Below, in pieces: positions 1-14,800 of a stretch of DNA of 64,000 bases. The notes beneath the pieces were generated by a model. That model did no database searches, was not told the origin of the DNA, and saw only the letters and a list, made by a program, of their open reading frames with translations. A program made the translations under genes and the position numbers. Origin of the DNA: Aphis gossypii (taxonomy: Eukaryota; Arthropoda; Insecta; Hemiptera; Aphididae). The stretch is taken from the NCBI RefSeq assembly GCF_020184175.1, contig NC_065530.1, positions 29,799,260 through 29,863,259 of the forward strand, in the 5' to 3' direction. Each line of letters begins with the position of its first letter. Position 1 is the first letter of the stretch.

Positions 1-3000
1 AATTAATACTCTGTCTAAATGTGGTTTTTTTATGGTTATTATTTTTTTATAACAGTACTAAACGATTTTTTTTCTTTTCAAATTGTTATATTAAGTCTTT
101 GACGTAAACAAATAGCCTTACAAATAGTATAAAGTATACACAATAGTATCATATAGATTTTAATATTAACGATTTTTATAACTAGTGGATGTATTCAATT
201 TAAAATTTAGTTTTATGACGAATACAAATAACTAATTTCATTGAGAATATTATTAATAAAAACAAGTTTTCTTATTTATTGTAATTCATCAACCATCATC
301 AAAAATTATATTGAATGTGTAATTTCATTTTTTATAATGTATCTGTAGAATTGATTACTCGGTAGAAGGTTTTCATTCAAACTATACTGTAAGATGTATT
401 ATGTACGTATATATAAGTAATATATCGGGTTTGTCTGTCAGTCTGAAAACAATAAATATATCAGGTGTATATTTTTCACTGTATTGATTTTCTGTGAAAA
501 ACTTGACTTTCTCGTGAAAAACATTATTTAATTAATTAAATATATAACTCATGACTACTTTATGTTACAAAGAAATCCAAAATATATAATATTATATACC
601 TATATAACAGAGTAATGACGAAAGTGTATATTTTTTTAGTTTTTTTTTTATTAAAGGCTATCTTAGATTTACTATTTATGATATCTACGGCCATTGGACA
701 TAACTTTGCTGTCCAGTTTATTATATACACGATTATATGTACTTACATCTTACATAGATTCGTACAATATGTATGATATTAATTAATTTTTGATAACAGC
801 ATAGGTACTGTGTTATCTTCCATAATATTATGTTTATTATTATAAAATTATACAATACATCGGATATAATTTATATATTTTGAGATCCAATAAGGGTAAT
901 TTGCTATAATGTATTTTGAATTTTTCTTTAATACAAATTATTTACGTAGCAGTGGGCCTAGTATTTCATAGGTATATTTGCAATTGTAATGTTTATTCGC
1001 ATGCAAACCAGCAGTATTTTTTTCGCACGACAGCTGTATTTAAATTAAAATTCGTAAATGGGGATTATATTAATGCCGTTTAATTTTTACGTGAGTAATA
1101 GTCTTCGTGCCGTACTGTCGATTCGATTGAAATTTACTCGCGGAGGAAACGCGCAATTTAAATATACCCGCGCAATACAGCTGTATGATATTCGCACACA
1201 ACGTCTAAAATCTAGGCCACGCTCTAGTCATGGATCATAATTATTACAAACGAATTACTATAGAGTCAGAAAAAGCGACCATTGCCATCACTACCTCATA
1301 TTCCCAATTCAATTGTATCCAACCGACCGACATTCCGGCCCTCTATACAATGATATAATATAAGAAACGTTCGCCGCACGATTAATATACAATGTTATAT
1401 CTGCGAGGAATTTAATCACAATTAATAACAATAATAAGTTATTATTATTAATAATGAATCTCTTTCCAGTTTCCTCTATTGTCCCAAAAACGTTTTTGTG
1501 GCTATTGCTTGTGTTTGTAAATTGTTTTATAACCATAGTCGTGCGAACTAATATTTTTACCTAATGCACACGAGTGCGTCGAGTATGGACGAGGTGTGGT
1601 GCAGCAGGTGGATGCCGACGTGTTTATACCTTGTGCTATTATGTGAGCGCTAGTCTCGTCAATATTTTACATAATAAATGCATGATATTTATATATTGTG
1701 TGTATGTGTATGTGTGCATTATGCTCAGAAGCAGACTTAATATGCTTCACTTTTAAAAACAATTTATATTTTGTAAATCCATTGGAAGCGTTAATTTTTA
1801 AACCGTATTTATTGGTAGTTAATTATATACTTATATGTGTAGACAATTATTAGACATATAGTACTATATGCGCTATGCACGCTTGTTAAACTAGTTGATT
1901 TTTAATTTTTGTTGTTACCATTGAACAATTATGTTGTTACTATAGTTACTATTAAACAATAGTTACTACTAAACATATTATTTAGAGTAGTTTTTTTTAA
2001 CTCAAAACATAATTTTCTTATTATTTTTTTGAAGAATGTTAATTTATTATTTTTATTTTCAACATTTAATTTCCATAATTATGATGTTATACCAAAGTAT
2101 CTATTAAAATTATATTTTTGTATAAAAGCACAATAATACAAGTATATTTGGATAAACGAGTTTTTTCTTTAAAATAATATTTAGTACACATGTATAATAT
2201 ATCCACATGATGAATATGTATTATAATATTATATTGCAATATAACACAGAGCTATAGGTATTTATAATATATCTTTATTAGTATCTTGATGGTTTGTATA
2301 CATAATTTGTTTCAGGTTTAATGTATGAGTTCAATCAGATCTATTTCCTATTTTTTTTAAAAAATGTTTGAAATATATTTTTATTTCATTCTATAAGTCT
2401 CTTAAAATCTAGTTTATTTATTTACAGGGCGTTACAAAACGAATTTAGGAATGTTAAAAAAGTTTCATTGTTAAACAATAATTATTAATTTTACTTAATT
2501 TTTGTATTGTCGTAGGTTATTTACAGAGATTCTTGCAAAAACCCCCTTAGAATACCCAACCGATATTCTAGTTAATCTCAAGTCCTATAAGGACTGACAG
2601 TTTGAAATATAGCGTATACTGTTGTTTTCTGACCATCTAATTCTCACGTTATAAAAACTAAATATTCGGATTTCCTATTCATCAAGTGAAATGTTATTTT
2701 GGTAGTAAACGACAATCCATGAACAGTAATGTTTATCGGTCTTTAGAGCTTCGATATCTTATTTATACTCTTCCAAATTGTTTAACTATAACTGCAGACG
2801 TTTAGTTTCATAATGTGGTGCCTGTAGAGAACTCTTACATCTAACGATCTGTCACTTAATTTCTGACTTTTCAGATCACTTGGTATTATTTTATTTGACT
2901 TATTTTATAAAGTTATGTACTTGTGTGAAAGGGCGTGTGTTCAAATCATCAATGCGTTAGAGTGTGAATGCATTTTTTTTTTTAAAAAATGTTGTTATAT

Positions 3001-6000
3001 TCAAGCTGTCTCCACCTGTATGATGAAATAGTTATGAATAATATTGGTTGAATATTTTAAAGGCTAGTTGTGGAGGTCTATTGAACAATTTAAGACAACG
3101 TTAATTTTTAAAAATGTATGTTATTATCGCATTCTAAAAATTTAAAATACTATGACGATAAAAAATATATTTTTTAAAATAAAATATTGTTTTTATTCGA
3201 CTGGATATTATGTAAACAAATATTGAATAAAAAATTAATTTATATCTTGAAATAAGGAGTGTTATTTGATAAAAGAATCTTCTGGTATCATGGTAGTGGT
3301 ATTATATAAGCGCTGCAACGTGTATAGCTCGTGTTATAGCTGTGGTTTTAGTTGTTCATTTACAAAAAAAATTTACTTGTACATATTATTATGAAATGTA
3401 TTTTTATTTTTATTTTTTATTATTTTATTTTTATTTAGAAACAATTTACAAAATTATTTGTAAATTTTATTTTTTTTACATTATTTTATGGGAGAAGAGG
3501 GGCTTAATAAGATTTAGCTTTAAAAGTTTAAATTAGAACTTGTCAAGGATAAAGTTTTGAATTAATGTTGCTTCACAATAAAATTTATAAAAAAAATTTC
3601 ACATTATGTTTGCAAAAAGTATAAGTTCCCATTTGAATTTCTAAAGTTGACTTTCAACCTCTCTCCTTAAAATTATGTAAACAAATATTTGATATAAAAA
3701 TAATTTTTAATATTTTTAAAGAATAAAACTTCGTATTATACATTTTTCTTTATTTTGCATTTCTATATGATAAAATGACTGTAACATAAATTTTAAATTA
3801 CATTAGGTATATACTAGTGATATTATTACGATTCATTTTTTTGGCTCTGCTTTGCACTTAACGGTGTGCGGTTACTTGTAGAAGGTATATTTTGTTGGCC
3901 ACTCCTGATCTTTTTTGTGTTTAATCAATGCGTATTTTTATGGTATATTGGTATAGGTATCGCATGCGTTTTAATTTGTTTTGACTTATATATAATAATT
4001 TATATAATACATATATTTAGAGAGCTACTGAAGTAAAGGTAAATCTATACTAGCAATATAAAGGAACTATGGAACTATTATATAATGAACTCTCTGGTAT
4101 CGTTGTTTATGTATCTAATATTTGATGTAGATAGTTTAATAAATATAACTTATAAAACTTGGAAATTGTATAGATACGCGCGTCATCGGTGCATATAACT
4201 CATATAAGCCAATAGTTTAAATATTTACACATAATATAATTTATTTTATTATGAAGCTATAATAATAATAATAATAATTACCTATAGTAATTAATTATTT
4301 TTGTAAGATAACAGTGTAACAACTTCCTAAAGCCGAAGAAAACATTGAAGACTGTTTTTTTAAATATGCTTTTTATATGGCAAGTTTTTAATGTTAATAA
4401 TGTGGTGTATTCACGTATGAAATGTTTCTTTGGGATTTTATTTTTTTTTGCATTTTTAGGTAAACACTTATGTATATTGCATATATATTTAATATACTCA
4501 TTATACATTAATTATACTCGTATATAATATACATATATTATAATGCTATTATACTTTTATGAAACCGATTGAATTTTAGATCAATATTACCACGAATAAA
4601 TAAATAAATAAATAAATAATAATTATTATTATTATTGTTTGTATGTTAGGTTGTAGTTACGTTGAACACATTCGAGTTTCCTCGGTTTCGTGGTTTCCGT
4701 TATATTGAAAAAAAAATTTGCGTACCAAATTTAATGCTTAGGTAGACAGGTAGTGCTTATGTTCTATGTAAATATAATAAAAATATATTAGTTATTAACT
4801 TACCTGTAGATAATGTGTATGATACGTACAAATAACTATTGCCTTTCATTACAATAACGATGTCGTACTAATACTATGTACCTACCTATACGTTTTAAAA
4901 TACCGTAGGTCGTTAAATTATTTAATGCTTTATCAGGTTTATAACTATTTTGCAGTTATTTTTATCTTATAGTCTGTGTATATTCGTAATTATTTTTTCA
5001 TCGTTGTCGCAAGCTAGTGCAATTTGCTAGTTATAACCTAAACATGATATAATTTTCTAAATTATTTTTTACCATTATTAATTATTAACAAAAAAACATT
5101 TGTTAATTGAACCATGAATGAACTTAAACATTACAAAAAATGGACGAATTTAAGATAATTATGAGATCATCGATTTAATTATTTAAACAATATATTTAAA
5201 TGTATTATTGCTTTAAATGGTAATAATTGATTTTTAAATACTGCGGACTTACAGTGACTATAATACAGCTATATACATAATATTTATGAATTTCCACCCT
5301 TCAATTTCCATTTTAATCAATACGAGTCAAACGATTCTACCGCTTAGTCTATAACAGATATTTTATATCGTTTTAGCGTTAAAATTTGTAGTTTATATTA
5401 TAATATGTAATTATATTATTAATGTTTTACGTGTTCACGTCGTGAGTAAGAGACGAGATAAACGCACTGGGTTACTAAATTTTTTTGTAGAACAATGATT
5501 TTTATTTGTTATAAATACTGTACAGGGTATCAACTATCAGCTATGAAATAAACAAGATAATATATTTTATAGGCACCTGTGTATAATATGAGCTTTGTAA
5601 CGACTATAGTCACGCATAAAATGTCTATAGCTTATAATTTTATATACGTCATAGTATATTATTATTTTTTTTAGTATTTAATTTTAAATCTGAACCTTGG
5701 ATGGATGTGATGCTTTCACGTATGGCATCGGATAACCTAATCCTTTTACTCTAATGTTTTATTCAGATAGTACATATTATGTAGTGGTAGCATATATTAT
5801 AGTTTAGCACTTTAATTCGAAACAATACCACGCTTTACACAGAAATCATTTCAATTGTCCTTGGTGATGGTGCGGTAGGTTGGTTTTGTTTTTATAATAC
5901 AAGGTATCAGAGGAAAAGAAATATTAATATAATAATATAATTTTTAAAAACGACATTGACCACAACGCGTATAATTAGATGTAGGATACCAATGCCTAGT

Positions 6001-8713
6001 TATATGTTAACGATTTACTTGTACTAAAAAAAATATATTAATAATACTACTTTTATTGTGGTATGTATATACGTTTTGTAAATATATGACGCGTAACCTA
6101 CACGCTTGTAACCTAACTAGAACGAATACATTTGTAATGCTTTGAGGGAAAATAAACTCGTTCAAACAAAAATCTCATGTAATATGTACCTAGTGTACCT
6201 ACTTCGGAGTGCTGGACACAAAATTATATTATTATAGGTAGTTGTAAATATCTCTAAAAATGGACGTAGCCGCCATAGTGAATTTTTCCAATAATACGAT
6301 CATAATGCTGCAGTATTATTGTTTATTCTGATTTTCATTGTAAGGATTCGTAATTCGATTTATATCCGGGTGGGTTCAACAATGTTTATAATAATATAGG
6401 TTTAACCATTTATAACGAGATAATAATGTAGGAATTATTCATTTAAATATACAGCGGCAATAAAGATTTACACTGTGGACGTCATTTAAGTCATTTAACA
6501 AGACTATATAAATGTATAGTATTATATATTATGTATTATTCACCTTGCCGCCAACGCTTTTACTCGTAACCGAATCGTAAAATCATTTATTATTATGACA
6601 AGTTATGTGTGTTGTATTACAATATAACACACGTCATTACTTCGGGGGTGATAACACGAATATTGCGTTCGTACTATATTATAATATGCTGGCAGTATAA
6701 TAAATAACAATAAATATAATTTATGAAAAATTGACTGACGGATCAGTATTTGTAATTATTTAACCATATATTAATCAAATTAATCAGTTTTTGTCGCTTA
6801 AAGAAAGCACACCGAAAAGTTTGAAAATTATTGTCGGTGTTTTACTACACCTACGCTCGTTTAAAGTCCCAGTGTACGGGAAAGACAAAATAAATGTGTT
6901 ATGTTTAATTAAACGAATTAATTTTGTCTATATAGAACGTTGGGATTAGATTTATTCTTGATTTTATTCTTATAATTTTTTTTAGTAAAATTTGTTAAAA
7001 TAACTTGTAATTTGATTATGTATTATATCTAATAATCTTATTTTCCAAAAAATGAAATTTATCGGATGATTGTTTTGGAGTGAGAAATTTGAAATGTTTA
7101 GTTATTATTGCGTTGTCGAGTTGGGTTTTCGTTTGATAAGTTTTTGCTTCAATGAACACTGAAAAAGTGAATCCTAATATTATAATATAGACTCACTTAA
7201 ATAGTTAATCCAATTAGTAATTATAATCGTATCTCAAATGAAAACTTATGCGTTTTGTTATTGGTTTGTTCCTCACGTACCTATATTATTTTATTATGCA
7301 AATTATTTTAAATATTTACTGCGTTCAAGTGGATATAATATTTGCAAAAAAATCTGAATCGATACCTTCGTAAAACAAAACCTGATTATTTTTATTATTG
7401 TGTAGAGTCTACACAATAATAAATTTAGTCAACACTGTAGATTAAATTTATCGTAGATATGTTCCTGCCAAATTTCTAAGTACGATAGTTCATAGTGATC
7501 TCGATTGTATGTATACTTATGACGAATATACTTAATATCTTTCATCGATTTTTTACAATTTTAAATCTATGTACTTATTATGTTATAATAACGGTTCATA
7601 GTGTTTGAATAAGCTGTCGTTTGAATTTGATGCATTAAAAAATAAACTGGAAACCGTCCAAACTGTCGAAATCTTTCCATAGTAAACAGTTTTTTCTCGA
7701 CGAACGGTAGCCAATTTCGTTGGCGCTAAATTCTTTTCATCGTCTCCTTAACTAAAGTGTACTGCACGTAAATATACTCATGTGCTGCTGAGGAGCCAAC
7801 AAACGAGAAACATGTGTCTACGCAGTATTCGTGTAGTTTTGCGGAATGTTTGCCGGAAAGTATATGGTAGTGTTCTGTCAAACACGTTTCGAGTGACTGA
7901 TTTGGAGGAAAGAAGTGTGTATTTATAGTAGATGTCGTAGAATATTATAAAGGCACGTGTAATATATTGATGGACCAGCAACTAAAAAGAAAAACAGTAG
8001 ATAGCTGTAGATAGGTGTATAATATAATAATATGAATGCATTAATTTTTCATAATTTATAAGTATGATAAGTATACACATAGTATAATATACCTTTTTAG
8101 TTATTTAGTTTTTTTCTCTCATAGGTATTCATCTAGTATTAACGTACGTCGATAGAATTATATAGGTAGCTATGATTTTATTTATTTAATGCATTCATAT
8201 CTCATTATATATTACTCGTATTGAGTTAATGCACTAATGCATCTGTTACTTATATTATAAGTATTTTGTTGAGAATCTATTATAATCGATATTAACACAT
8301 TATTAAATATTAGTATTATATATATACTTTATCTTTAAATAAATTAGAGATACGAATTTATGTGTCGGGATAATTATTTAGGTAAAATTGAAGTTTAAAA
8401 ACTATCATAAACATTTATAGTGATGACTGTAAAGCCAATGATCCAATTTGCTTGCCAAATGTCTGTTTTAAAATTTTCGCACTATCATTGTACAAAGCAG
8501 TATAATATAGTCTAATTGCCAAGTGTCTAGAGTTTATGATGTCTTAAAATTATAAAAAACAACAACATAATAGTGACGTACTTAATTTTTTTAATATACA
8601 TTATATTTATTTGTAAGATACTTTAATAATATACTTAATACTTATATTATACATACGTTTATATGTACGAAAATGATTTTTTATACTAACCCTTGTGATG
8701 TATTGTGTTACAG
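1..8713. other. AT-rich non-coding DNA, probably a large 5' intron
   Basis: No stretch matches the missing N-terminal half of the NT-C2 domain, and all open frames are short and AT-biased. The first FAM102 exon is entered in mid-codon, so this DNA is most simply the 3' end of a large intron. It holds a perfect 33-bp palindrome (7391-7423), an imperfect hairpin at 6607-6632 (arms GTGTGTTGTATT/AATATAACACAC), an (AAT)n run at 4258-4278 and an (AAAT)n/(ATT)n run at 4595-4636. A short end-like fragment near 3265-3285 (GATAAAAGAATC) resembles the MITE end at 13119-13134. Confidence 0.6.
7391..7423. repeat. Perfect 33-bp palindrome
   Basis: Left arm TTTATTATTGTGTAGA (7391-7406), one-base spacer G (7407), right arm TCTACACAATAATAAA (7408-7423). 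All 16 positions pair. The flanking bases do not extend the symmetry. Confidence 0.95.
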
Positions 8714-8834
8714 AGAGGAGGTTCGAGATCACACTGTTCGATGGGGTGCTACATTCGAGTTCGTCTGCAAGATGAGTGCCAACGCGTCCACCGGAATATT
8801 GGATCCATGTAACCTTCGGATATCTGTTCGCAAA
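8714..8834 (+). CDS. FAM102A: FAM102-like gene, first visible coding exon (mid NT-C2 domain)
   Basis: The acceptor ends ..gttacag at 8713 and the donor is GTATAA at 8835. The first base completes a codon begun in an upstream exon. Then 40 codons follow: EEVRDHTVRW through SVRK. This is the strongest family signature in the window, since vertebrate FAM102A has the near-identical stretch around FVCKMSAN and LLDPC. The frame opens directly onto the next exon across a 74-bp intron. Confidence 0.93.
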
Positions 8835-11800
8835 GTATAACGCATTCGTGGATGTGGAAATATCGTCTTGGCAATATAAAAATTGTTTTAACCATTTGTA
8901 TCGTATAGGAACTGAAGGGCGGTCGTAGCTTTCAAAAACTCGGTTTCACCGATGTCAATTTGGCTGAACTGGCTGGAGCTGGGTTGAGTTCTAGGCGCTG
9001 CCTGTTGGAAGGGTACGACACCCGACACCACCGACAGGATAACTCGATGCTGCGCATATCCGTGTCTATGAATATGTTAGCCGGAGATGTATTGTTCAAA
9101 GTGTAAATATATATTACTTTTACTATTTTAAGTTGACACGTATAAACAGCGAATTCTACCATATATTTTTGAGTACTTAGTCGATATACCAGCTATACAA
9201 TTTAAATTGTTTTCTGGTATTTAATGTACGAGTACAGGTTTGAATTTTTGGTCTTCGGCGTATTTATTTTATCTTAAACTATGAACATTATATTTTCGAT
9301 TTTTCGTAGGCCAACGTCCGCCTTAAATCAAAAACCCACTACTAATGGTGATATCCCGCAACGCGAAGATACCGAATACCCTAGCAGCGGATTCGGCAGT
9401 CTGCCGAATACACGATCGTTGTTTCCATCAGGTATGCATACACTGGATATTTGATTTATATTATAGATTACAATACCTACATAAATCTATAAAGTCGATC
9501 CTAGATACTTATAATATTATATAGGTAGTTATTTTTTAAAGAGAAATTCAAACGAGTTGCAGAAGAGTTAGGTCTCTCGTCGTTGTGTAATAGATATTAT
9601 TTAATTTAAATTATTTTTCAAACTACGAAAAACTTGTTACAATGTACAATTTATGACAATGGAGACATTTATACTTACAAAATGTCTTAGTGGGAGGAAA
9701 CTGATTTTGTAATACAGTTGTTTTTTGACTTATTTTTTGTTTTGTTTTAAAATAACTATGAGTACCTACCCAATTCTTGTATAACGATTAAGCAATGTAG
9801 GTATAATTAAATGGATATTGTGTTTTTTTTCACTTTTGAATGTTTAATTTGTGTGCGTAAATAATATTATTCAAACCTGTACTTTATATTTATAAAGAGT
9901 TAAATACGACTCGCTGGTCTACATCTGATATGTTCTTTAGATTCTATAATTATTTAATGTATTACAATCTTGGTCATCAGTGATGAATCATCACTATTCA
10001 GTTCTTCCTTACTATCTAATAAGTATACTTAGACTAGAATGGTGATGGAAAACTAGAGATACCTTTATTAACTAACATTATATGTTTTTGTGACTTAAGG
10101 TGTTGATATCATTATTATAATGCAATTTTATTCGACCAACTTTTTTTTTGTGTATTTCGACTTTTGCTAAAAGTACTTGTATAATATAAGAATTATATCT
10201 ACCGTATAATTACTATCAAACAATATTTAGACAATTTTTTTTTTTTTTAATTGTATTGTTATGAAATGAAAACTATTTTTGTTAAGAATAAAAAATAGTT
10301 GTAAGTAAATATTTTCTTAATTTTTATAAAAAAATACAATAGTATAGTATAAAATATAAAAGCTATTATAGCATATCATTTTAAAAGATGACGTTTTAAA
10401 TTAGTTAATATTAATGATTTTTTCAAATTTAGAAAAAGCAATTCATTTCAACGTTATTATATGTATTTTGCAGTTACAAAACTAAAAAATAAAATAAAAT
10501 AAAATGTTTAAAACCATACAAATTTTTTTAATTGAATTTGCATAATATATGGTTTTTTGCGCGTCAACAACTACTGCATGGGATGTCGAATTAAATAGTT
10601 TTTTTCTTTAAAATGTAATGTATTAAATACATTTTACCATCGTATAGTTATAAATTATAATACACAATACACTGCAGCTGTCTTGGCAATGTGGTGTATT
10701 TTTGTTTGTGTATATTGTTTGTAACCTGTGTTCGGACCGTATATTCTTAGCTTATCTGTTATTTATTATAACGTATCCCTAATGATGCTGGATATATCGC
10801 ATGTTTATAGACATTCCATCCATGAGCAGTGGTTTAGAAAAACACGACGTCGGGTCTGAGTCAAATCAAAATCATTCGGAACAATTAGAAGACGACGCGA
10901 TGGCGGTGACTCACGACAACCCTGCTGCGCCCACTGCCACTAATCACGTGACCGGTTCGAGTGGGCATTCCCGTAACTCATCGAACACTAGTAAAGGCTC
11001 TAGTTCTCACAACTCTCATTCGAGACACAGCAGTTCCGGTGACAGTGGGCACGTTCGGTAATATAAAAATTATTATGTTGAATAAAATAGTTCAATATCC
11101 TTGTACAGTTGTCGGGTATAAAATGGTACTACTATAAGTTATACCACGTTGCAGTATATGATGTATATTGTTCATGTTTATATTATATTGTTATGATGCA
11201 GCGTTATCACTTATTAGTTATATGAATGGATATATTTTAAAGTTTTCGCGTAGTCGAATGATGCATACAACTAAATCGTACTCTACTGTTGTCGTATAAA
11301 ATTGATACATTCGTTTTTCGTTTCACTTGAATAATATTTAAATTGTGCTGGTGTATATTATACGTTAGAATAGAACCAGTGTAGAATTTTATCGTTCTCC
11401 TCCATTCGCCAACCAATGTAGAGCTATTTTTTTCATATGTTATCACAAGTTTGTTGTAGACATGATAGTAATATTTTATCAATCATGTTCTAATGCGAAC
11501 AAAAAATATTATCATAGTATTTAATAATTACCACTACGTTCCTATGTGAATGTCGAAATCGCAATGCACCTATCTACTATTGTGATATACGTACATCAGG
11601 TCGCCGTCCTGGCCTGTGTGGTCGCCTAGTCTGTTGCCGCCGCCGGCCACCCCGCCACCGTCGCCACCACATCAACATCACCCACAGCAGCCCCCCACTA
11701 CACCCTTGTGGAGCAGCCCTCGATCCAGATTCTGGTCGCTGCGTCAGGCCAAACACCAGCAGCCATCACCTCAAGTGTGCACCCATCAAGACGCGTTCCG

Positions 11801-14800
11801 GACGCCGGACAACAAGCACGGCGGAGGGTTCCGGTTCCCGCCGTGGTCCGGTCCGTCGCCCCGGACCAATTCGTCGCCTGGTCTGATGCCCCTGACCCCA
11901 GATTCCCCTAATAGGTAACGATGACCCTTCTGCCAATCCCGCACCTGCGAGCTTCGCTACCGCTGTCTTCCTGTTGGAATAATACGCTTCAGCCTTCACT
12001 TTAACTACCTACGTATTACTATCTCTCAACCCTCATCATCATCGTCGATATGGATCTTATTTATATAATATACAATATAGTAAATATATTTTCACGTGGA
12101 CTTCCTTTTATAATATATACTATTGCTGTAATGATCTTAGTTACATTTTATATACCATCCATGCTATTTAACACGGGATGTATGTTTCTGGCGTCTTAGG
12201 TGTTCTTGTTTGCTCTGATGAATTTTGTTTTTGGAGAAGTGTTTATTTACAATTTTAATTATAGTATATATTAAAGGAATTTAACTATATTTAAATTATT
12301 ATTTTGCAAATACACTCTGGAAATGTTAATCCTTACTAACAGTTGACAGCAATACTTGATTAGTATAGGTATACAAAACTATCGAATATTGAATCAATTA
12401 TTTATTATTATTCGTACACTTATATGACTGGAATAAGTAGTGTGGAAAATGTTTCATGCAATTGGGCCGGCTGCCGTTACTAATACTCTGCCTTAACTAA
12501 TTTTTAACTGTCCGTAGGTAATTAAAAAATAATTGTTTTAATAATCAATGTTTTCTTATAAAAATTAAAATTATTTCAGAATATGAAATTATAAACAATA
12601 TATTTTATATTGTAAATTATATTTACATATTAATTTTATAAAAATGTTATTAGAGGTTTCTTAATTTTTTCACTTATGATCTCTAACTGTGTGGACCGTA
12701 GAGTAATAGAACTCGTCGAAAGTAGGTACTTATGTCGAATTTTAGTTAAATCACTCAATGCCTTCATATGCATCACGAATCACGATTGATTGATTTTAAT
12801 AAAATATACTATAATACAGAATAATATACTAAACTATATATTCAGTGATAGTAGTTTGTACTTTGTTTGATATATCAATATATTTATTTATATATTATTA
12901 TATTTTGGCCGCGTATGTGTTTATTTTACCAAATAAAAATATGCATTAGATTGCAGTTAAGCAGTTCAAATATATATATTATACTATTTTAATATAGTAT
13001 ATTTATGTAGGTTTTCCGTACATTATAACCGTATATTAGGTGATTCTTTTAGTCACTCATTATTTCAAAATATTAATAAAAATATGTTTATAGTTTTGAA
13101 ATAATTACTGTTACTCGATAAAAGAATCACTCTGTATAACTTATAGGTACCTATTTGTAATATATATCGGTCAATGACGTCGAAGCATATAGAAAAAAAT
13201 ATGTCGCTTTTATTTTTACATGCATATTGTGTACAGTATGGAATTTATATGTTGAGTAGATCTATTGCGATGCAAATGTCATAAATCAAGTTAAAATTCA
13301 TACTCATGATTATGAATATTGTACGATAATAAGATCTTTATCTGCAGGTTTCATGTATCCAAAAATTATAAATGTAAAAATATTAATTTAAACCAGATTT
13401 ACGACGAAGGTATTTATATATTGCGATATACTAGCTTAACATTGATTCCATACTGTGTAGTGTACACACTGTAATTTATGCTTACAAACGATTTTAAGAT
13501 TAAGGGGATAGGGGTCTTTAGTTTTATAAGAGGTTTTGGGTTACGTATCTACTTATATATATATAATCTATATGCACTTAACTATTGTACATCGTCGAGT
13601 TTGTGTGTGTATTGTGCGTGTTCAGGGGCAGTTGTATGCATCACCGCAAATTGCTGTTGGACAGCGCGGCTGCGGGTGGTTGTGGCGTGGCGTTGCCGGG
13701 AATGCTCAACATGAACTCGCTTCAGAAGCTTCCGGAACTGGACAAATCGCTCAGTACTTCCGACACCTTAGTGTCGTCTCCGTTTAGGCGACCTAGTCAA
13801 ATGTTAGTCAGTTGGCTGACGTGTGTGTGTGTGTACTGTGTGTGCATGAGAAATCTGCGTCGTTTTTACAGCTTGAATGAATCGCCGTCGAGTTGGCATT
13901 TTTGAATTTCTTTCGTTTTAAATATTACATTGCACGAATTTTTTTTATTGACCGTTTCTTCTATTTTTTATCGTCAGATTATTTAAAATAGCGCTTACAT
14001 ATATACAAAATGTATTTACTTATACCATGTTTATACTGTGGTTTCAGTATGATTTGTATATTTGCATAACATTTCCAATATATTATATTGAAATGTGTGT
14101 AATACTCTATTTTAAAGAAAAAACATATTTTTTCTATTTTAATTTGGTTTTTAGACTATTTGATGGTTTTAATGTCAACTTATTTTGTTATTTCATAATC
14201 AGATGTAGAATATTTCTCTATAACTTTTTTTGTACCTAAATCAAATATAGAATAGTTTTTTTTTTATTAACTAACTCAGAAGTGGGATCCATCTTGGTTT
14301 TATATTTTGTTGCGTTTATCTACATTTTTATTGCGTATTAATTTAAAAAAAATCAAATAAAACTCTATTTTTATTTTTTTTCTATTTTAATTTATATTCA
14401 TATATGATAGTTTTTAGAAAATTATTCCGATTATGAAATAAAAAATGTTAGTTGTTATCAAAACTATTTGAAAATATTTTATTTCAAAACTATATTACAA
14501 TTGACTTAGAAAGTTAAGTGTAGCCGTGTAATTAGATCATCATGTACATAATAATTATATTATAGTATTATATTATAACACATGTAATAATATGTGTAAT
14601 ATATATATACTATAATATGTCACAACCTTAATCGCTGTTATTGTTTTATTTAATTTTTTTTTAAACAATGCGAGTGGTGTTAATGAATTTAATACCATGA
14701 ATGTTATATAATATTATAATAAAATCGTGCTGTATATATACATACATATTACATATAGATATAACTACGCTGATATGTCACTATCTTATCGGTATTACTA

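Noticed and set aside
5161..5190. TGAGATCAT resembling the bantam microRNA seed
   Set aside because: Similarity ends after the seed and there is no fold-back arm nearby.
9101..9102. Alternative donor GTGTAA at the end of exon 2
   Set aside because: Using it puts exon 3 in a frame with an early stop; the GTAAAT donor two bases later keeps the frame open.
10801..11061. ATG-initiated 86-codon frame read as a separate small gene
   Set aside because: The coding part is exon 4 of the FAM102-like gene. The ATG lies upstream of the splice acceptor and the frame is entered through a split codon.
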